DNA of 64,000 nucleotides from Streptomyces sp. SAI-127. Its GTDB lineage: Bacteria; Actinomycetota; Actinomycetes; Streptomycetales; Streptomycetaceae. The notes beneath the pieces were generated by a model, which worked only from the letters and a program-made list of their open reading frames with translations, was not told the DNA's origin and searched no databases. Position numbers and translations under genes: made by a program. How positions within the stretch are numbered: the first letter of the stretch is position 1; each line of letters begins with the position of its first letter. Shown here piece after piece: positions 8,608-19,529 of this stretch. Location: contig NZ_JARXYJ010000001.1 in assembly GCF_029894425.1 (NCBI RefSeq), positions 8,824,501 through 8,888,500 of the forward strand, given 5' to 3'.

Positions 8608-10659
8608 ATGGCCGGACGCACCTGCCGCCGACGCAAGAACATCACCATCACCTCCGTGCTCTTCCTGGTGCTGGCCACGATCCTGGGCCCCACGCCGAGT
8701 TCGGCGGCCACCGACTGGTGGACACCGGCCTCCAGGCCCACCCCCGACGCCCAGATCAACGTGACGGGAGCGCCCTTCACCGGCACCAACTCCGCGGGCG
8801 AGGTGAGCGGGTTCGTCGACGCCCACAACCACCTCTTCTCCAACGAGGCCTTCGGCGGCCGGCTGATCTGCGGCAAGGTGTTCTCCGAGTCCGGAGTCGC
8901 CGACGCGCTCAAGGACTGTCCCGAGCACTACCCCGACGGCACCCTCGCGCTCTTCGACTACATCACCCACGGTGGCGACGGCAAGCACGACCCGGTCGGC
9001 TGGCCGACCTTCAAGGACTGGCCGGCATACGACTCCATGACCCACCAGGCCAACTACTACGCCTGGGTGGAGCGCGCCTGGCGCGGCGGGCAGCGGGTGC
9101 TGGTCAACGACCTCGTCACCAACGGCATGATCTGCTCCGTCTACCCCTTCAAGGACCGCAGTTGTGACGAGATGACCTCGATCCGGCTGCAGGCCAGGAT
9201 GACGTACGACCTCCAGGCCTTCATCGACAAGATGTACGGCGGCACCGGCAAGGGCTGGTTCCGGATCGTCACCGACAGCGCGCAGGCCCGGCAGGTCATC
9301 CAGCAGGGCAAGTTGGCGGTCGTTCTCGGTGTGGAGACCTCCGAACCGTTCGGCTGCAAGCAGATCCTCGACATCGGGCAGTGCAGCAAGGCGGACATCG
9401 ACAAGGGGCTCGACGAGCTGTACGGGCTGGGCGTGCGCTCCATGTTCCTGTGCCACAAGTTCGACAACGCCCTGTGCGGTGTCCGCTTCGACGAGGGCGG
9501 CCTCGGAACCGCCATCAACGTCGGGCAGTTCCTGTCCACCGGCACCTTCTGGAAGACCGAGACCTGCAAGGGACCGCAGCACGACAACCCCATCGGTACG
9601 GCGGCCTCCGAGGCGGAGGACGACCTGCCGGCCGGCACCGAGGTCCCGGAGTACGACAAGGCCGCGCAGTGCAATGTCCGCGGGCTCACCGATCTCGGCG
9701 AGTACGCCGTGCGCGGCATGATGAAACGCAAGATGATGCTCGAGATCGACCACATGAGCGTCAAGGCCACCGGTCAGGTCCTCGACATCTTCGAGGCCGC
9801 GAACTACCCCGGCGTGCTCTCCTCGCACAGCTGGATGGACCTCAACTGGACCGAGCGGGTCTACTCGCTCGGCGGCTTCGTCGCCCAGTACATGCACGGC
9901 TCCGAAGGGTTCGCCGCGGAGGCCGAGCGCACCGATGCGCTGCGCGAGAAGTACGACGTGGGCTACGGCTACGGCACCGACTTCAACGGCATCGGCGACC
10001 ACCCCGCACCGCGCGGAGCGGACGCCGCGAACAAGGTGACGTACCCCTTCAAGAGCGTCGACGGCGGTTCGGTCATCGACAAGCAGACGTCCGGGCAGCG
10101 CACCTTCGACTTCAACACCGACGGGGCCGCCCATGTCGGCATGATCCCGGACTGGATCGAGGACATCCGGCTCGTCGGCGGCCGGGGTGTCGTGGACGAC
10201 CTCTTCCGGGGCGCCGAGTCCTACCTCGACACGTGGGGAGCCTCCGAGCAGCACCAGGCGTCCGTCGACCTCGCCAGCGGGAAGACGGCGACGGCCAGTT
10301 CGTCCGAGTCCAATCCGTTCACCAGCTATCAGCCGGGGCGGGCCGTGGACGGCGACGACTCCAGCCGCTGGGCGAGCGACTGGAGCGACGATCAGTGGTG
10401 GCAGGTCGACCTGGGCTCCACGAACCGGGTCTCCAAGGTCACGCTCGACTGGGAGCGGGCGTACGGGACGTCGTACCGGATCGAGCTCTCGACCGACGGG
10501 GCGAACTGGCAGACCGTCTGGTCGACCACCTCCGGGGACGGCGGCCTGGACACCGCCAAGTTCACCGGTACTCCGGCCCGTTACGTCCGTGTCCACGGAC
10601 TCGACCGCGGCACCGACTGGGGATACTCGCTCAACGAGGTCGGCGTCCACAGCGCCTGA
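8608..10659 (+). CDS. Secreted amidohydrolase-like protein with discoidin domain
   Basis: A 683-residue exported protein with a Sec signal in residues 1-33 ending SSAA. The long central region looks like a metal-dependent hydrolase of the amidohydrolase superfamily: GFVDAHNHLFSNE carries the HxH metal motif at the first strand, followed by LEIDHMSVKATG, LSSHSWMDLNW and YGTDFNGIGDHP. Many Cys residues suggest disulfides. The last 135 residues form an F5/8 type C (discoidin/CBM32-like) domain beginning ASVDLASGKTATASS, which binds carbohydrate. The substrate is unknown. It may share a transcript with the tetR gene 22 bases downstream. Confidence 0.8.
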   Translation: MAGRTCRRRKNITITSVLFLVLATILGPTPSSAATDWWTPASRPTPDAQINVTGAPFTGTNSAGEVSGFVDAHNHLFSNEAFGGRLICGKVFSESGVADALKDCPEHYPDGTLALFDYITHGGDGKHDPVGWPTFKDWPAYDSMTHQANYYAWVERAWRGGQRVLVNDLVTNGMICSVYPFKDRSCDEMTSIRLQARMTYDLQAFIDKMYGGTGKGWFRIVTDSAQARQVIQQGKLAVVLGVETSEPFGCKQILDIGQCSKADIDKGLDELYGLGVRSMFLCHKFDNALCGVRFDEGGLGTAINVGQFLSTGTFWKTETCKGPQHDNPIGTAASEAEDDLPAGTEVPEYDKAAQCNVRGLTDLGEYAVRGMMKRKMMLEIDHMSVKATGQVLDIFEAANYPGVLSSHSWMDLNWTERVYSLGGFVAQYMHGSEGFAAEAERTDALREKYDVGYGYGTDFNGIGDHPAPRGADAANKVTYPFKSVDGGSVIDKQTSGQRTFDFNTDGAAHVGMIPDWIEDIRLVGGRGVVDDLFRGAESYLDTWGASEQHQASVDLASGKTATASSSESNPFTSYQPGRAVDGDDSSRWASDWSDDQWWQVDLGSTNRVSKVTLDWERAYGTSYRIELSTDGANWQTVWSTTSGDGGLDTAKFTGTPARYVRVHGLDRGTDWGYSLNEVGVHSA

Positions 10660-10681
10660 CGCACGACAACGGGGGACACGC

Positions 10682-11272
10682 ATGGCACGTATGCCATCGG
10701 CCGAGCGGCGCCGGCAGCTGACCGAGGCCGCGATCAGGGCGATGGCCCGGGACGGCGTCGCGAAGACGACGACCCGGTCCATCGCCGCCGAGGCCGGCGT
10801 GTCCCTCAGCGTCTTCCACTACTGCTTCGACTCCAAGCAGGCCCTGCTCGAGGCCGTCATCACGACCCTCACCGACCACTCCGTCACCGTGGTCAAGGAG
10901 GCGCTGCGCCCCCGGGACACTCTGGAGGAGACCGTCGCCGCCGGGTTCCGGGCGTACTGGGACCATGTCCGCGCCCACCCCGAGGCGCACATGCTCACCT
11001 ACGAGCTCACCCAGTACGCCCTGCGCGAGCCGGGATTCGAGCACCTGGCCAGGCGCCAGTACGAGCTGTACGGCGAGGCCTACGCCGAGCTCATCGAGCA
11101 GCTGCGCCGGGACATGGATCTGCAGCTGCGGGTGCCCGTCTCCGTGCTGGCCCGCTATCTCGCGGCCATGACCGACGGGCTCACCCTGAACTACCTCGTC
11201 CTCGGCGACGCGGCCGCCTGGGCGGACATCCTCGACACGGTCACGGCGCACATCGCGGGTCTGGTGCGCTGA
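10682..11272 (+). CDS. TetR family transcriptional regulator
   Basis: A 196-residue TetR-type repressor. The N-terminal helix-turn-helix is in residues 10-55 (TTTRSIAAEAGVSLSVFHYCF), with a C-terminal all-helical ligand domain. The start is the ATG 7 nt after GGGGGA; a second in-frame ATG three codons later is possible. It lies 22 bases behind the secreted amidohydrolase and ahead of the VOC and UvrA-like genes on the same strand, so it could control either side. No clear operator palindrome was found around it. Confidence 0.88.
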   Translation: MARMPSAERRRQLTEAAIRAMARDGVAKTTTRSIAAEAGVSLSVFHYCFDSKQALLEAVITTLTDHSVTVVKEALRPRDTLEETVAAGFRAYWDHVRAHPEAHMLTYELTQYALREPGFEHLARRQYELYGEAYAELIEQLRRDMDLQLRVPVSVLARYLAAMTDGLTLNYLVLGDAAAWADILDTVTAHIAGLVR

Positions 11273-11326
11273 GACCGGTCAGGATTCGAGAAGCGCGGGC
11301 CGGAGGCCGTGGCTAGCGTGACGGCC

Positions 11327-11674
11327 ATGGACATCACGATTCGGGCGAGTTTCCTCCCGCACGACGACCCGGAGGCGTCCCTGGCCTTCTACCGGGACGT
11401 GCTGGGCTTCGAGGTCCGCGGTGACGTGGGCCGCGACGGGATGCGCCGGCTCACGGTCGGGCCCGCGGGGCAGGCCGGGACCTCGGTCGTGCTGCACCCG
11501 GCTGGCGACGACCCCGAGCTCCTGCTCGCCACCCCCGACCTCGACTCCGTCTTCGAGCGGCTCCAGGCCCGCGCAGAGGTGATCCAGGAGCCGATCGAGC
11601 AGCCGTACGGCATTCGGGACTGTGCCTTTCTCGACCCCGCGGGCAACATGATCCGCGTCCAGGAGCTGCGCTGA
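11327..11674 (+). CDS. VOC (glyoxalase/dioxygenase fold) protein
   Basis: A 115-residue single VOC domain (beta-alpha-beta-beta-beta repeats), with SFLPHDDPEASLAFYRDVLG at the start and FLDPAGNMIRVQEL at the end. Such proteins are metal enzymes or small-molecule-binding resistance proteins. I prefer the ATG: a -10-like TAGCGT ends 7 nt before it, which suggests a leaderless mRNA. GTG codons 9 and 18 bases upstream are alternatives. It precedes a UvrA-like ATPase by 55 bases, and a joint role in drug or damage resistance is an inference. Confidence 0.82.
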   Translation: MDITIRASFLPHDDPEASLAFYRDVLGFEVRGDVGRDGMRRLTVGPAGQAGTSVVLHPAGDDPELLLATPDLDSVFERLQARAEVIQEPIEQPYGIRDCAFLDPAGNMIRVQELR

Positions 11675-11728
11675 GGCGAGCGGGTCGACATAGTGTTCGA
11701 AGCTGTCGAAACGGGAGGACAAGTCACC

Positions 11729-14107
<2,379 letters not shown>

Positions 14108-14558
14108 CGGGGCGGCGGTCGCGGTAGTACGGGGTGATGGCCGGGGGCGCGATGTCGTACGGCGTCGGAGCCGCCAGGTGTCCTCGGCGGTTGAGCAGGT
14201 TCTCGCGCACGGGGCCAAAGAGCGCCTGGGTCCGGTCGTGGCCGAGTGCGACGACGCCGGTTCCTCGACGACGACTCCGGCGTCCGGGCGGCCTCCAGGA
14301 ACACACGGGCCTCTCTTCGGCGGGGCCCTGGGTGTGGTCCCTGAGGGGCGCCCCCTGAGGGAGCGCCCCCTGAGGGGTGCCCCCTGAGTCGGCGGTGCCA
14401 GAGACGGCGCTTCCACTTCGACGCCGCCGCCCACGCCCACCCCCTGCCCGTGCGTCCGATGGGCGGGACCGTCTCAAGTGCACCCGGCCTCCACCCCGGC
14501 CTGCACGCCGGCCTGCACCGTGGCCGCCCACCCCGGCGATCCGGCCGGAACCGACCCC
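14108..14558. other. Gene-poor gap with short direct repeats
   Basis: About 450 bases with no convincing complete gene. Bases 14339-14390 hold three to four copies of a GCGCCCCCTGAGGG-like unit, and 14486-14520 hold repeated GGCCTGCACGCC-like units. On the minus strand, near 14105-14260, one frame encodes a protein-like tail (FGPVRENLLNRRG, then TPYDIAPPAITPYY) that continues antiparallel into the uvrA-like gene. It may be the remnant of an old convergent gene. Confidence 0.35.
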
Positions 14559-14625
14559 TTGACCCATGGCTCACCCTCCCCGATGCTCAGTTGCGCATGG
14601 TGATGCGTGTATCGGATGAGGCAAC
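14559..14625 (+). promoter_or_regulatory. mscR promoter with tandem IclR-type boxes
   Basis: The -35 is TTGACC (14559-14564) and the -10-like GATGCT (14582-14587), with a 17-bp spacer. Two bases later begin two 17-bp boxes, GTTGCGCATGGTGATGC (14590-14606) and GTATCGGATGAGGCAAC (14609-14625), each with one perfect half-site of GTTGC-N7-GCAAC. The 19-bp period equals that at the other island promoters. Position over the transcription start suggests repression. Confidence 0.6.
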
Positions 14626-14651
14626 CCGTAGATCTGTCGGAGGAGTGACCC

Positions 14652-15737
14652 ATGGCTCATGAGGTTCGTGCTGTCGTCGCCCGGGCGAAGGGCGCCCCGG
14701 TCTCCGTCGAGACGATCGTGGTTCCCGATCCGGGGCCCGGCGAGGCGCTGGTGAAGGTCGAGGCGTGCGGTGTCTGTCACACCGATCTCCACTATCGGGA
14801 AGGCGGGATCGGCGACGACTTCCCCTTCCTGCTCGGGCACGAGGCGGCCGGCCGCGTCGAAGCCGTCGGAGAGGGCGTCACCGGCGTCGAACCGGGTGAC
14901 TTCGTCATCCTCAACTGGCGCGCTGTCTGCGGTACGTGCCGGGCCTGCGCCAAGGGCAGGCCGTGGTACTGCTTCGCCACCCACAACGCGACCCAGCGGA
15001 TGACACTGCTCGACGGCACTCCGCTCACGCCCGCCCTCGGCATCGGCGCCTTCGCGGAGAAGACCCTGGTCGCCGCGGGGCAGTGCACCAAGGTGGACCC
15101 GGCGGCCCCGGCGACCGCCGCGGGACTCCTCGGCTGCGGTGTCATGGCGGGCTTCGGCGCGGTCGTGAACACCGGTGCCGTCGGTCGTGGGGACTCCGTC
15201 GCCGTCATCGGCTGCGGCGGCGTCGGCATGGCCGCGGTCGTGGGCGCGCGGCTCGCCGGCGCGACCAAGGTCATCGCCGTCGACGTCGACCCGCGCAAGC
15301 TGGACCGGGCCACGCGGATGGGTGCCACCCACACCGTCGACGGCTCCACGGCGGACGTCGTGGCGGCGGTGCGCGAACTGACCGGCGGCTTCGGCGCCGA
15401 CGTGGTCGTGGAGGCGGTCGGCCGCCCCGAGACGTACGAACAGGCCTTCTATGCCCGCGACCTCGCCGGCACCGTCGTCCTCGTCGGTGTGCCGACCCCG
15501 GAGATGAAGCTGGAGCTGCCGCTGCTCGACGTCTTCGGGCGGGGCGGCGCGCTGAAGTCCAGCTGGTACGGCGACTGTCTGCCCTCCCGCGACTTCCCTG
15601 CCCTGATCGACCTCTACCTGGGCGGACGTTTCGACCTGGACGCCTTCGTCTCCGAGACCGTCGACCTCGGGGACGTGGAGAAGGCGTTCGAGAAGATGCA
15701 CCGTGGTGAGGTGCTGCGGTCCGTGGTGGTGCTGTGA
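14652..15737 (+). CDS. mscR: S-(hydroxymethyl)mycothiol dehydrogenase
   Basis: A 361-residue zinc-dependent alcohol dehydrogenase family enzyme. It matches the mycothiol-dependent formaldehyde dehydrogenase, which oxidises the formaldehyde-mycothiol adduct with NAD. Catalytic zinc ligands lie in ACGVCHTD (C42) and LLGHEAAG (H63); the structural zinc Cys cluster is [15 protein letters not shown]; the nucleotide fold is [23 protein letters not shown] precedes the ATG. In this island it would remove formaldehyde released by N-demethylation of betaine and dimethylglycine. The S-formylmycothiol hydrolase often found next to it is absent here. Confidence 0.9.
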   Translation: MAHEVRAVVARAKGAPVSVETIVVPDPGPGEALVKVEACGVCHTDLHYREGGIGDDFPFLLGHEAAGRVEAVGEGVTGVEPGDFVILNWRAVCGTCRACAKGRPWYCFATHNATQRMTLLDGTPLTPALGIGAFAEKTLVAAGQCTKVDPAAPATAAGLLGCGVMAGFGAVVNTGAVGRGDSVAVIGCGGVGMAAVVGARLAGATKVIAVDVDPRKLDRATRMGATHTVDGSTADVVAAVRELTGGFGADVVVEAVGRPETYEQAFYARDLAGTVVLVGVPTPEMKLELPLLDVFGRGGALKSSWYGDCLPSRDFPALIDLYLGGRFDLDAFVSETVDLGDVEKAFEKMHRGEVLRSVVVL

Positions 15738-15753
15738 GAGGCAGGCGTCATCC

Positions 15754-15892
15754 GTTTCCTATCGCGCATCTTGTTGCGCACAAGGCAACGCGGAGCCATG
15801 CGCATGTGCGTCCTCTGGACGCCTTGACAAGGGTTTGTGGGCGCCCTCAAACTGACGTTGCGTTCAACGCAATCCGTTTCGCTATACGCACC
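15754..15892 (+). promoter_or_regulatory. Rieske operon promoter with four IclR-type boxes
   Basis: There are two tandem pairs of the 17-bp box. The upstream pair is GTTTCCTATCGCGCATC (15754-15770) and GTTGCGCACAAGGCAAC (15773-15789). The downstream pair is GTTGCGTTCAACGCAAT (15857-15873) and GTTTCGCTATACGCACC (15876-15892). The period inside each pair is 19 bp. Between them lies a promoter, TTGACA (15824) with -10-like CAAACT (15848). Two flanking operators would allow looping or combined activation and repression. Confidence 0.65.
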
Positions 15893-15900
15893 GAGGTGTC

Positions 15901-16263
15901 ATGATGATTCCCGCGTGCCGTCTCGTGGATCTTCCTCGAGGCGAGGCCTACCGGCTCGACATCGATCCGCCGGTCTCGGTGTTCCACACCGACGACGGCG
16001 AGGTCTTCGCCATCGACGACACCTGCACCCATCAGGACGCCTCGCTCGCCGACGGCTGGCTGGAGGGCTGCGAGGTCGAATGCCCGCTGCACGCCTCGAA
16101 GTTCGACCTGCGGACGGGCGCCGTCGACGCCCCGCCGGCCAAGCGCCCGGTCCGCACCCACGAGGTCCACGTCGAGGACGGCATGATCTACGTCCAGCTG
16201 TCCCTGGACGCGCCCAACCTGCCGCCCTGCGTCGCGGCCCGGCTCGCCGGCGGACCCGCGTGA
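15901..16263 (+). CDS. Rieske 2Fe-2S ferredoxin component
   Basis: A 120-residue soluble Rieske ferredoxin. Cluster ligands are C42 and H44 (TCTHQDASL) and C61 and H64 (VECPLHASKF). It carries electrons from the flavin reductase encoded next to the oxygenase downstream. Two ATGs are possible; the second, one codon later, is better spaced from GAGG. The stop overlaps the reductase start (GTGA), so the two are coupled. Family relatives serve aromatic dioxygenases, but the promoter boxes and neighbours place this one in quaternary-amine demethylation. Confidence 0.88.
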   Translation: MMIPACRLVDLPRGEAYRLDIDPPVSVFHTDDGEVFAIDDTCTHQDASLADGWLEGCEVECPLHASKFDLRTGAVDAPPAKRPVRTHEVHVEDGMIYVQLSLDAPNLPPCVAARLAGGPA

Positions 16264-17420
16264 GGACGGTCGCCGTGGTCGGCGCCTCGCTCGCCGGTCT
16301 GTCGGCGGCGCGCTCGCTGCGGAAACAGGGCTACGACGGGCGGCTCGTCGTCATCGGCGACGAACTCCACCGCCCGTACGACCGGCCCCCGTTGTCCAAG
16401 GAGTTCCTGGCCGGCTCCCTCGCAGAGGCCGATCTCGCGCTGGAGCCGGACACCGAGGACCTGCGGGCCCAGTGGCTGCTCGGTGTCCGCGCCGTCGGCC
16501 TCGACGGCCCGCAGCGCGCCGTACGGCTCGCCGACGGCAGCGAGGTACGGGCGGACGGCGTCGTCATAGCGACCGGCGCCGCCGCCCGGACCCTGCCCGG
16601 CATGGACGGCCTGGCCGGGGTGCACACCCTGCGCACTCTGGACGACGCCCGCGCCCTGCGCGACGAACTGATCCTCGGGGGACGGCTGGTGGTGATCGGC
16701 GGTGGCTTCATCGGCGCCGAGGTCGCCTCCACCGCGTACGCCCTCGGGCTCGACGTGACCGTGGTGGAAGCGGCCCCGACCCCGCTGGCCGGACCGCTCG
16801 GCGAGACCATGGGCGAAATCGTCTCCGCCCTCCACGCGGACCACGGCGTACGGCTGTTGTGCGGGGTGGGTGTCAAGGGACTGAGCGGCGAGAGCCGCGT
16901 CGACGCCGTCCTGCTGGAGGACGGCCGCAGCGTACCCGCCGACATCGTGGTGGTGGGGGTCGGTGCCCGCCCGTGCGTCGAATGGCTCGCGGGCTCGGGC
17001 ATCGAGCTCGACGACGGCGTCAAGTGCGGCGCCGACGGCCGCACCAGCCTGGCCGGTGTGGTCGCGGTCGGTGACTGCGCCTCCTGGTACGACCCGCGCG
17101 CGGGCCTGCACCGCCGGGTCGAGCACTGGACCGGCGCACGGGAGCGGCCCGACGCGGCCGTGGCCGCACTGCTGGCGGGCGGCGCGGTGGAACCGAGCGC
17201 GCCGAGGCCGCCGTACTTCTGGTCGGACCAGTACGGCGTGAAGATCCAGTTCGCCGGTCACGCGGCCGGTGCCGACAGTGTGACGATCGAGGAAGGCGCC
17301 CGGGACGACCGCAACGTCCTGGCCGTCTACCGGCGTTCCGGGCATCCGGTCGCCGTGCTCGGGATGAATCAGCCGCGGCTGTTCATGCGCTGGCGCAAGC
17401 AGCTCGCCGCCGCGGCCTGA
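16260..17420 (+). CDS. FAD-dependent ferredoxin reductase
   Basis: A 386-residue NAD(P)H:ferredoxin reductase of the putidaredoxin-reductase type. It has an N-terminal FAD fold (VAVVGASLAGLSAARSLR), the family motif RPYDRPPLSKEFLAG, an NADH fold (LVVIGGGFIGAEVAS), the second FAD motif VAVGDCASWY near residue 270, and a reductase C-terminal domain. The GTG start overlaps the ferredoxin stop. It should pass electrons from NADH to the Rieske ferredoxin. With the oxygenase it makes a three-component system, unlike the two-component GbcAB known in Pseudomonas. Confidence 0.9.
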   Translation: MRTVAVVGASLAGLSAARSLRKQGYDGRLVVIGDELHRPYDRPPLSKEFLAGSLAEADLALEPDTEDLRAQWLLGVRAVGLDGPQRAVRLADGSEVRADGVVIATGAAARTLPGMDGLAGVHTLRTLDDARALRDELILGGRLVVIGGGFIGAEVASTAYALGLDVTVVEAAPTPLAGPLGETMGEIVSALHADHGVRLLCGVGVKGLSGESRVDAVLLEDGRSVPADIVVVGVGARPCVEWLAGSGIELDDGVKCGADGRTSLAGVVAVGDCASWYDPRAGLHRRVEHWTGARERPDAAVAALLAGGAVEPSAPRPPYFWSDQYGVKIQFAGHAAGADSVTIEEGARDDRNVLAVYRRSGHPVAVLGMNQPRLFMRWRKQLAAAA

Positions 17421-17508
17421 CAGCACCGCCGCTGTCGCCCCGTCCAGAACGCCGTCCGCTCGTCCCGGCGTGCATCACCGGTCCACGACGTTCCCCGAGG
17501 AGTGCACT

Positions 17509-18636
17509 GTGACCTCGACCAGCCTGCCGGACAGTCTGATCGCCACCCTCCCCGGCGTTTCCTACACGGATCCCGGGATCTTCGCCCAGGAGCAGGAGCG
17601 CATCTTCGAAGCGATGTGGTTCTGCGCCGTCCGCGCCGCTGACCTGCCCAGGCCCGGTGCCTTCAAGACGGTTGAGGTGGGCCGCGAGAGCATCCTCGTC
17701 ACGCGGGCACGGGACAACTCGATCCGCGCCTACTTCAACGTCTGCCGGCACCGGGGCGCCAAGCTGTGCACCGAGGAGTCCGGCGAGGTCAAGCGAGCCT
17801 TCCAATGCCCGTACCACGCCTGGACGTACGACCTGACGGGCAAACTCGTCGCGGCGCCGAACCTGACGAAGATGCCCGACGTGGGCCGTACCGAGTACGG
17901 CCTCGCGAGCGTGGCGGTGCGCGAATGGCTGGGCTACGTGTGGGTGTGCCTCGCGGAGGACCCGCCGCCCTTCGACGAGGTCGTCCAGGACGTGATCGCG
18001 CGCCTGGGCGACACCGAGTCGATCGAGCACTACGACATCGGGGGTCTTGAGGTCGGCCGGCGGATCGTCTATGACGTGAAGGCGAACTGGAAACTCATCG
18101 TCGAGAACTTCATGGAGTGCTACCACTGCGCGACGATCCACCCCGAACTCACCGAGGTGCTGCCGGAGTTCGCCGACGGATACGCGGCCCAGTACTACGT
18201 GGGCCACGGCGCGGAGTTCGGTGAGGACGTCAGGGGCTTCACCGTCGACGGCTCGGAGGGGCTGGACCGGATCCCGGGAGTCTCCGAGGACCAGGACCGC
18301 CGCTACTACGCGATCACCGTGCGGCCGCAGGTGTTCATCAACCTCGTGCCCGACCATGTGATCTTCCACCGGATGTACCCGGTCGCCGCCGACCGCACGA
18401 TCGTCGAGTGCGACTGGCTGTATCTGCCGCATGTCGTCGAGAGCGGCAAGGACGTCAGCAGGTCGGTGGAGCTCTTCGACCGGGTCAACCGGCAGGACTT
18501 CGACGCGTGCGAGCGCACGCAGCCCGGGATGAGCTCACGGCTGTACGCCAAGGGCGGCGTCCTGGTGCCCAGCGAGCACCACATCGGCGAGTTCCACGAC
18601 TGGGTCCAGGCCCGGCTGGGGGCTCAGCCCAGGTAA
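17509..18636 (+). CDS. Rieske non-heme iron oxygenase, probable betaine N-demethylase
   Basis: A 375-residue oxygenase alpha subunit. Rieske ligands are C79, H81, C100 and H103 (CRHRG and CPYHAW). The mononuclear iron site is in NFMECYHCATIHPE with H206 and H211. The residue that bridges the two metal sites, Asp in classical aromatic dioxygenases, is Glu203 here; Glu at this place is reported for the carnitine enzyme CntA, which acts on quaternary amines. The predicted reaction is glycine betaine to dimethylglycine plus formaldehyde. GTG start after GAGGAG. Its last 13 bases overlap the convergent iclR gene. Stachydrine or carnitine are alternative substrates. Confidence 0.82.
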   Translation: MTSTSLPDSLIATLPGVSYTDPGIFAQEQERIFEAMWFCAVRAADLPRPGAFKTVEVGRESILVTRARDNSIRAYFNVCRHRGAKLCTEESGEVKRAFQCPYHAWTYDLTGKLVAAPNLTKMPDVGRTEYGLASVAVREWLGYVWVCLAEDPPPFDEVVQDVIARLGDTESIEHYDIGGLEVGRRIVYDVKANWKLIVENFMECYHCATIHPELTEVLPEFADGYAAQYYVGHGAEFGEDVRGFTVDGSEGLDRIPGVSEDQDRRYYAITVRPQVFINLVPDHVIFHRMYPVAADRTIVECDWLYLPHVVESGKDVSRSVELFDRVNRQDFDACERTQPGMSSRLYAKGGVLVPSEHHIGEFHDWVQARLGAQPR

Positions 18637-19421
18637 CCCATGCGGTGGCTGATCTCCTCGGCGCCCTTGACCAGTACCGGAGCGAGCTCGTGCAGACGCT
18701 CCTCGGAGAGCCGGTACGCGGGCCCTGAGGCGCTGAGCGCCGCGATGACCTCTCCGTCCCGGTCGCGGACCGGCGCGGCCATGGCGTGCAGGCCGAGCTC
18801 CAACTCCTCCAGGGCCCAGGCGTATCCGCGCTCCCGGGCCTCGGCGAGGTTCTTCTCGAGCTTCGTCTTCGCGGTGATGGTGCGCGGGGTGACCTTCTTC
18901 AGGCCGGTCTCGGTCAACAGCGCGGCGCGCTCCTTGGCGGGCAGATGGGCCAGCAGGATCTTGCCACTCGACGTGGCGTGCAACGGGGTCAGCTGGCCGA
19001 CCCAGTTCTGCGCGGTGACGGCACCCGGGCCGCGCACCTGGTAGAGGTTGACCGCGTAACGCTCCTGCATCACGGCGAGGTTCACCGTCTCGCCGATCTC
19101 CTCCGCCAGGTCCTCGCAGACCGGGCGGCTCTGCTGGGTGATGTCGATGCGTCCGGTGACCGCGCCGGCCAGGCGCACGATGCCGAAACCGAGACGGTAC
19201 TTGCCGCGCTCACCCGCCTGTTCCACCAGACCGCGCGCTTCCAGGGCGCCGAGGAGGCGGAACGCCGTGGACTTGTGAACGTCGATCTCGGCCGCCACCT
19301 CGCTGACGCCGGCCTCGCCGCGCTGGGCGAGGATCTCCATCACGTGAATGGCCCGGTCGACGGACTGCACCCCGCCGGTCGACGACCCTGTCGTTTCGTT
19401 ATCCGGGTTGTAGTTGCTCAC
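18624..19421 (-). CDS. IclR family regulator, first copy
   Basis: A 265-residue IclR protein. The N-terminal winged helix-turn-helix is in residues about 12-75 (GEAGVSEVAAEIDVHKSTAF), with a C-terminal GAF-like effector domain. It is a close paralogue of the IclR at the other end of the island: both share the SVDRA start of the DNA-binding domain, long identical runs in it, and a similar HRxGYLG C-terminus. The GTG start is chosen because TATAGT ends 7 nt upstream, implying a leaderless mRNA; an extension upstream would cross the promoter. Its own operator overlaps the start codon. It probably senses an island metabolite such as betaine, choline or dimethylglycine (inference). Confidence 0.88.
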   Translation of the reverse strand: MSNYNPDNETTGSSTGGVQSVDRAIHVMEILAQRGEAGVSEVAAEIDVHKSTAFRLLGALEARGLVEQAGERGKYRLGFGIVRLAGAVTGRIDITQQSRPVCEDLAEEIGETVNLAVMQERYAVNLYQVRGPGAVTAQNWVGQLTPLHATSSGKILLAHLPAKERAALLTETGLKKVTPRTITAKTKLEKNLAEARERGYAWALEELELGLHAMAAPVRDRDGEVIAALSASGPAYRLSEERLHELAPVLVKGAEEISHRMGYLG

Positions 19422-19433
19422 AACGCAACTATA
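19413..19433 (-). promoter_or_regulatory. Leaderless promoter and autoregulatory box of the first iclR
   Basis: The box GTTGCTCACAACGCAAC (19413-19429) has perfect GTTGC and GCAAC halves. It covers the start codon (19419-19421) and touches the -10 TATAGT (19428-19433, minus strand). A bound regulator would block both promoter and start, so negative autoregulation is likely. Confidence 0.7.
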
Positions 19434-19529
19434 CGGGGAGTACGGAACAGTCTGTTTACCCTCGGGACGCTGACCAGGGTCTTTTGCCTGGTAGGGGGTG
19501 TGCAAGTGTTGTGCGGTTGATCCGGGCGT

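Noticed and set aside
14590..14625. GTTGC and GCAAC half-sites read as one long-spaced inverted repeat
   Set aside because: The 26-base spacing is not seen elsewhere; splitting them into two 17-bp boxes with 19-bp period agrees with the other promoters.
15837..16259. N-terminal extension of the flavin reductase frame through the ferredoxin gene
   Set aside because: The FAD-binding motif starts right after the GTG at 16260, which overlaps the ferredoxin stop; the open upstream frame is fortuitous.
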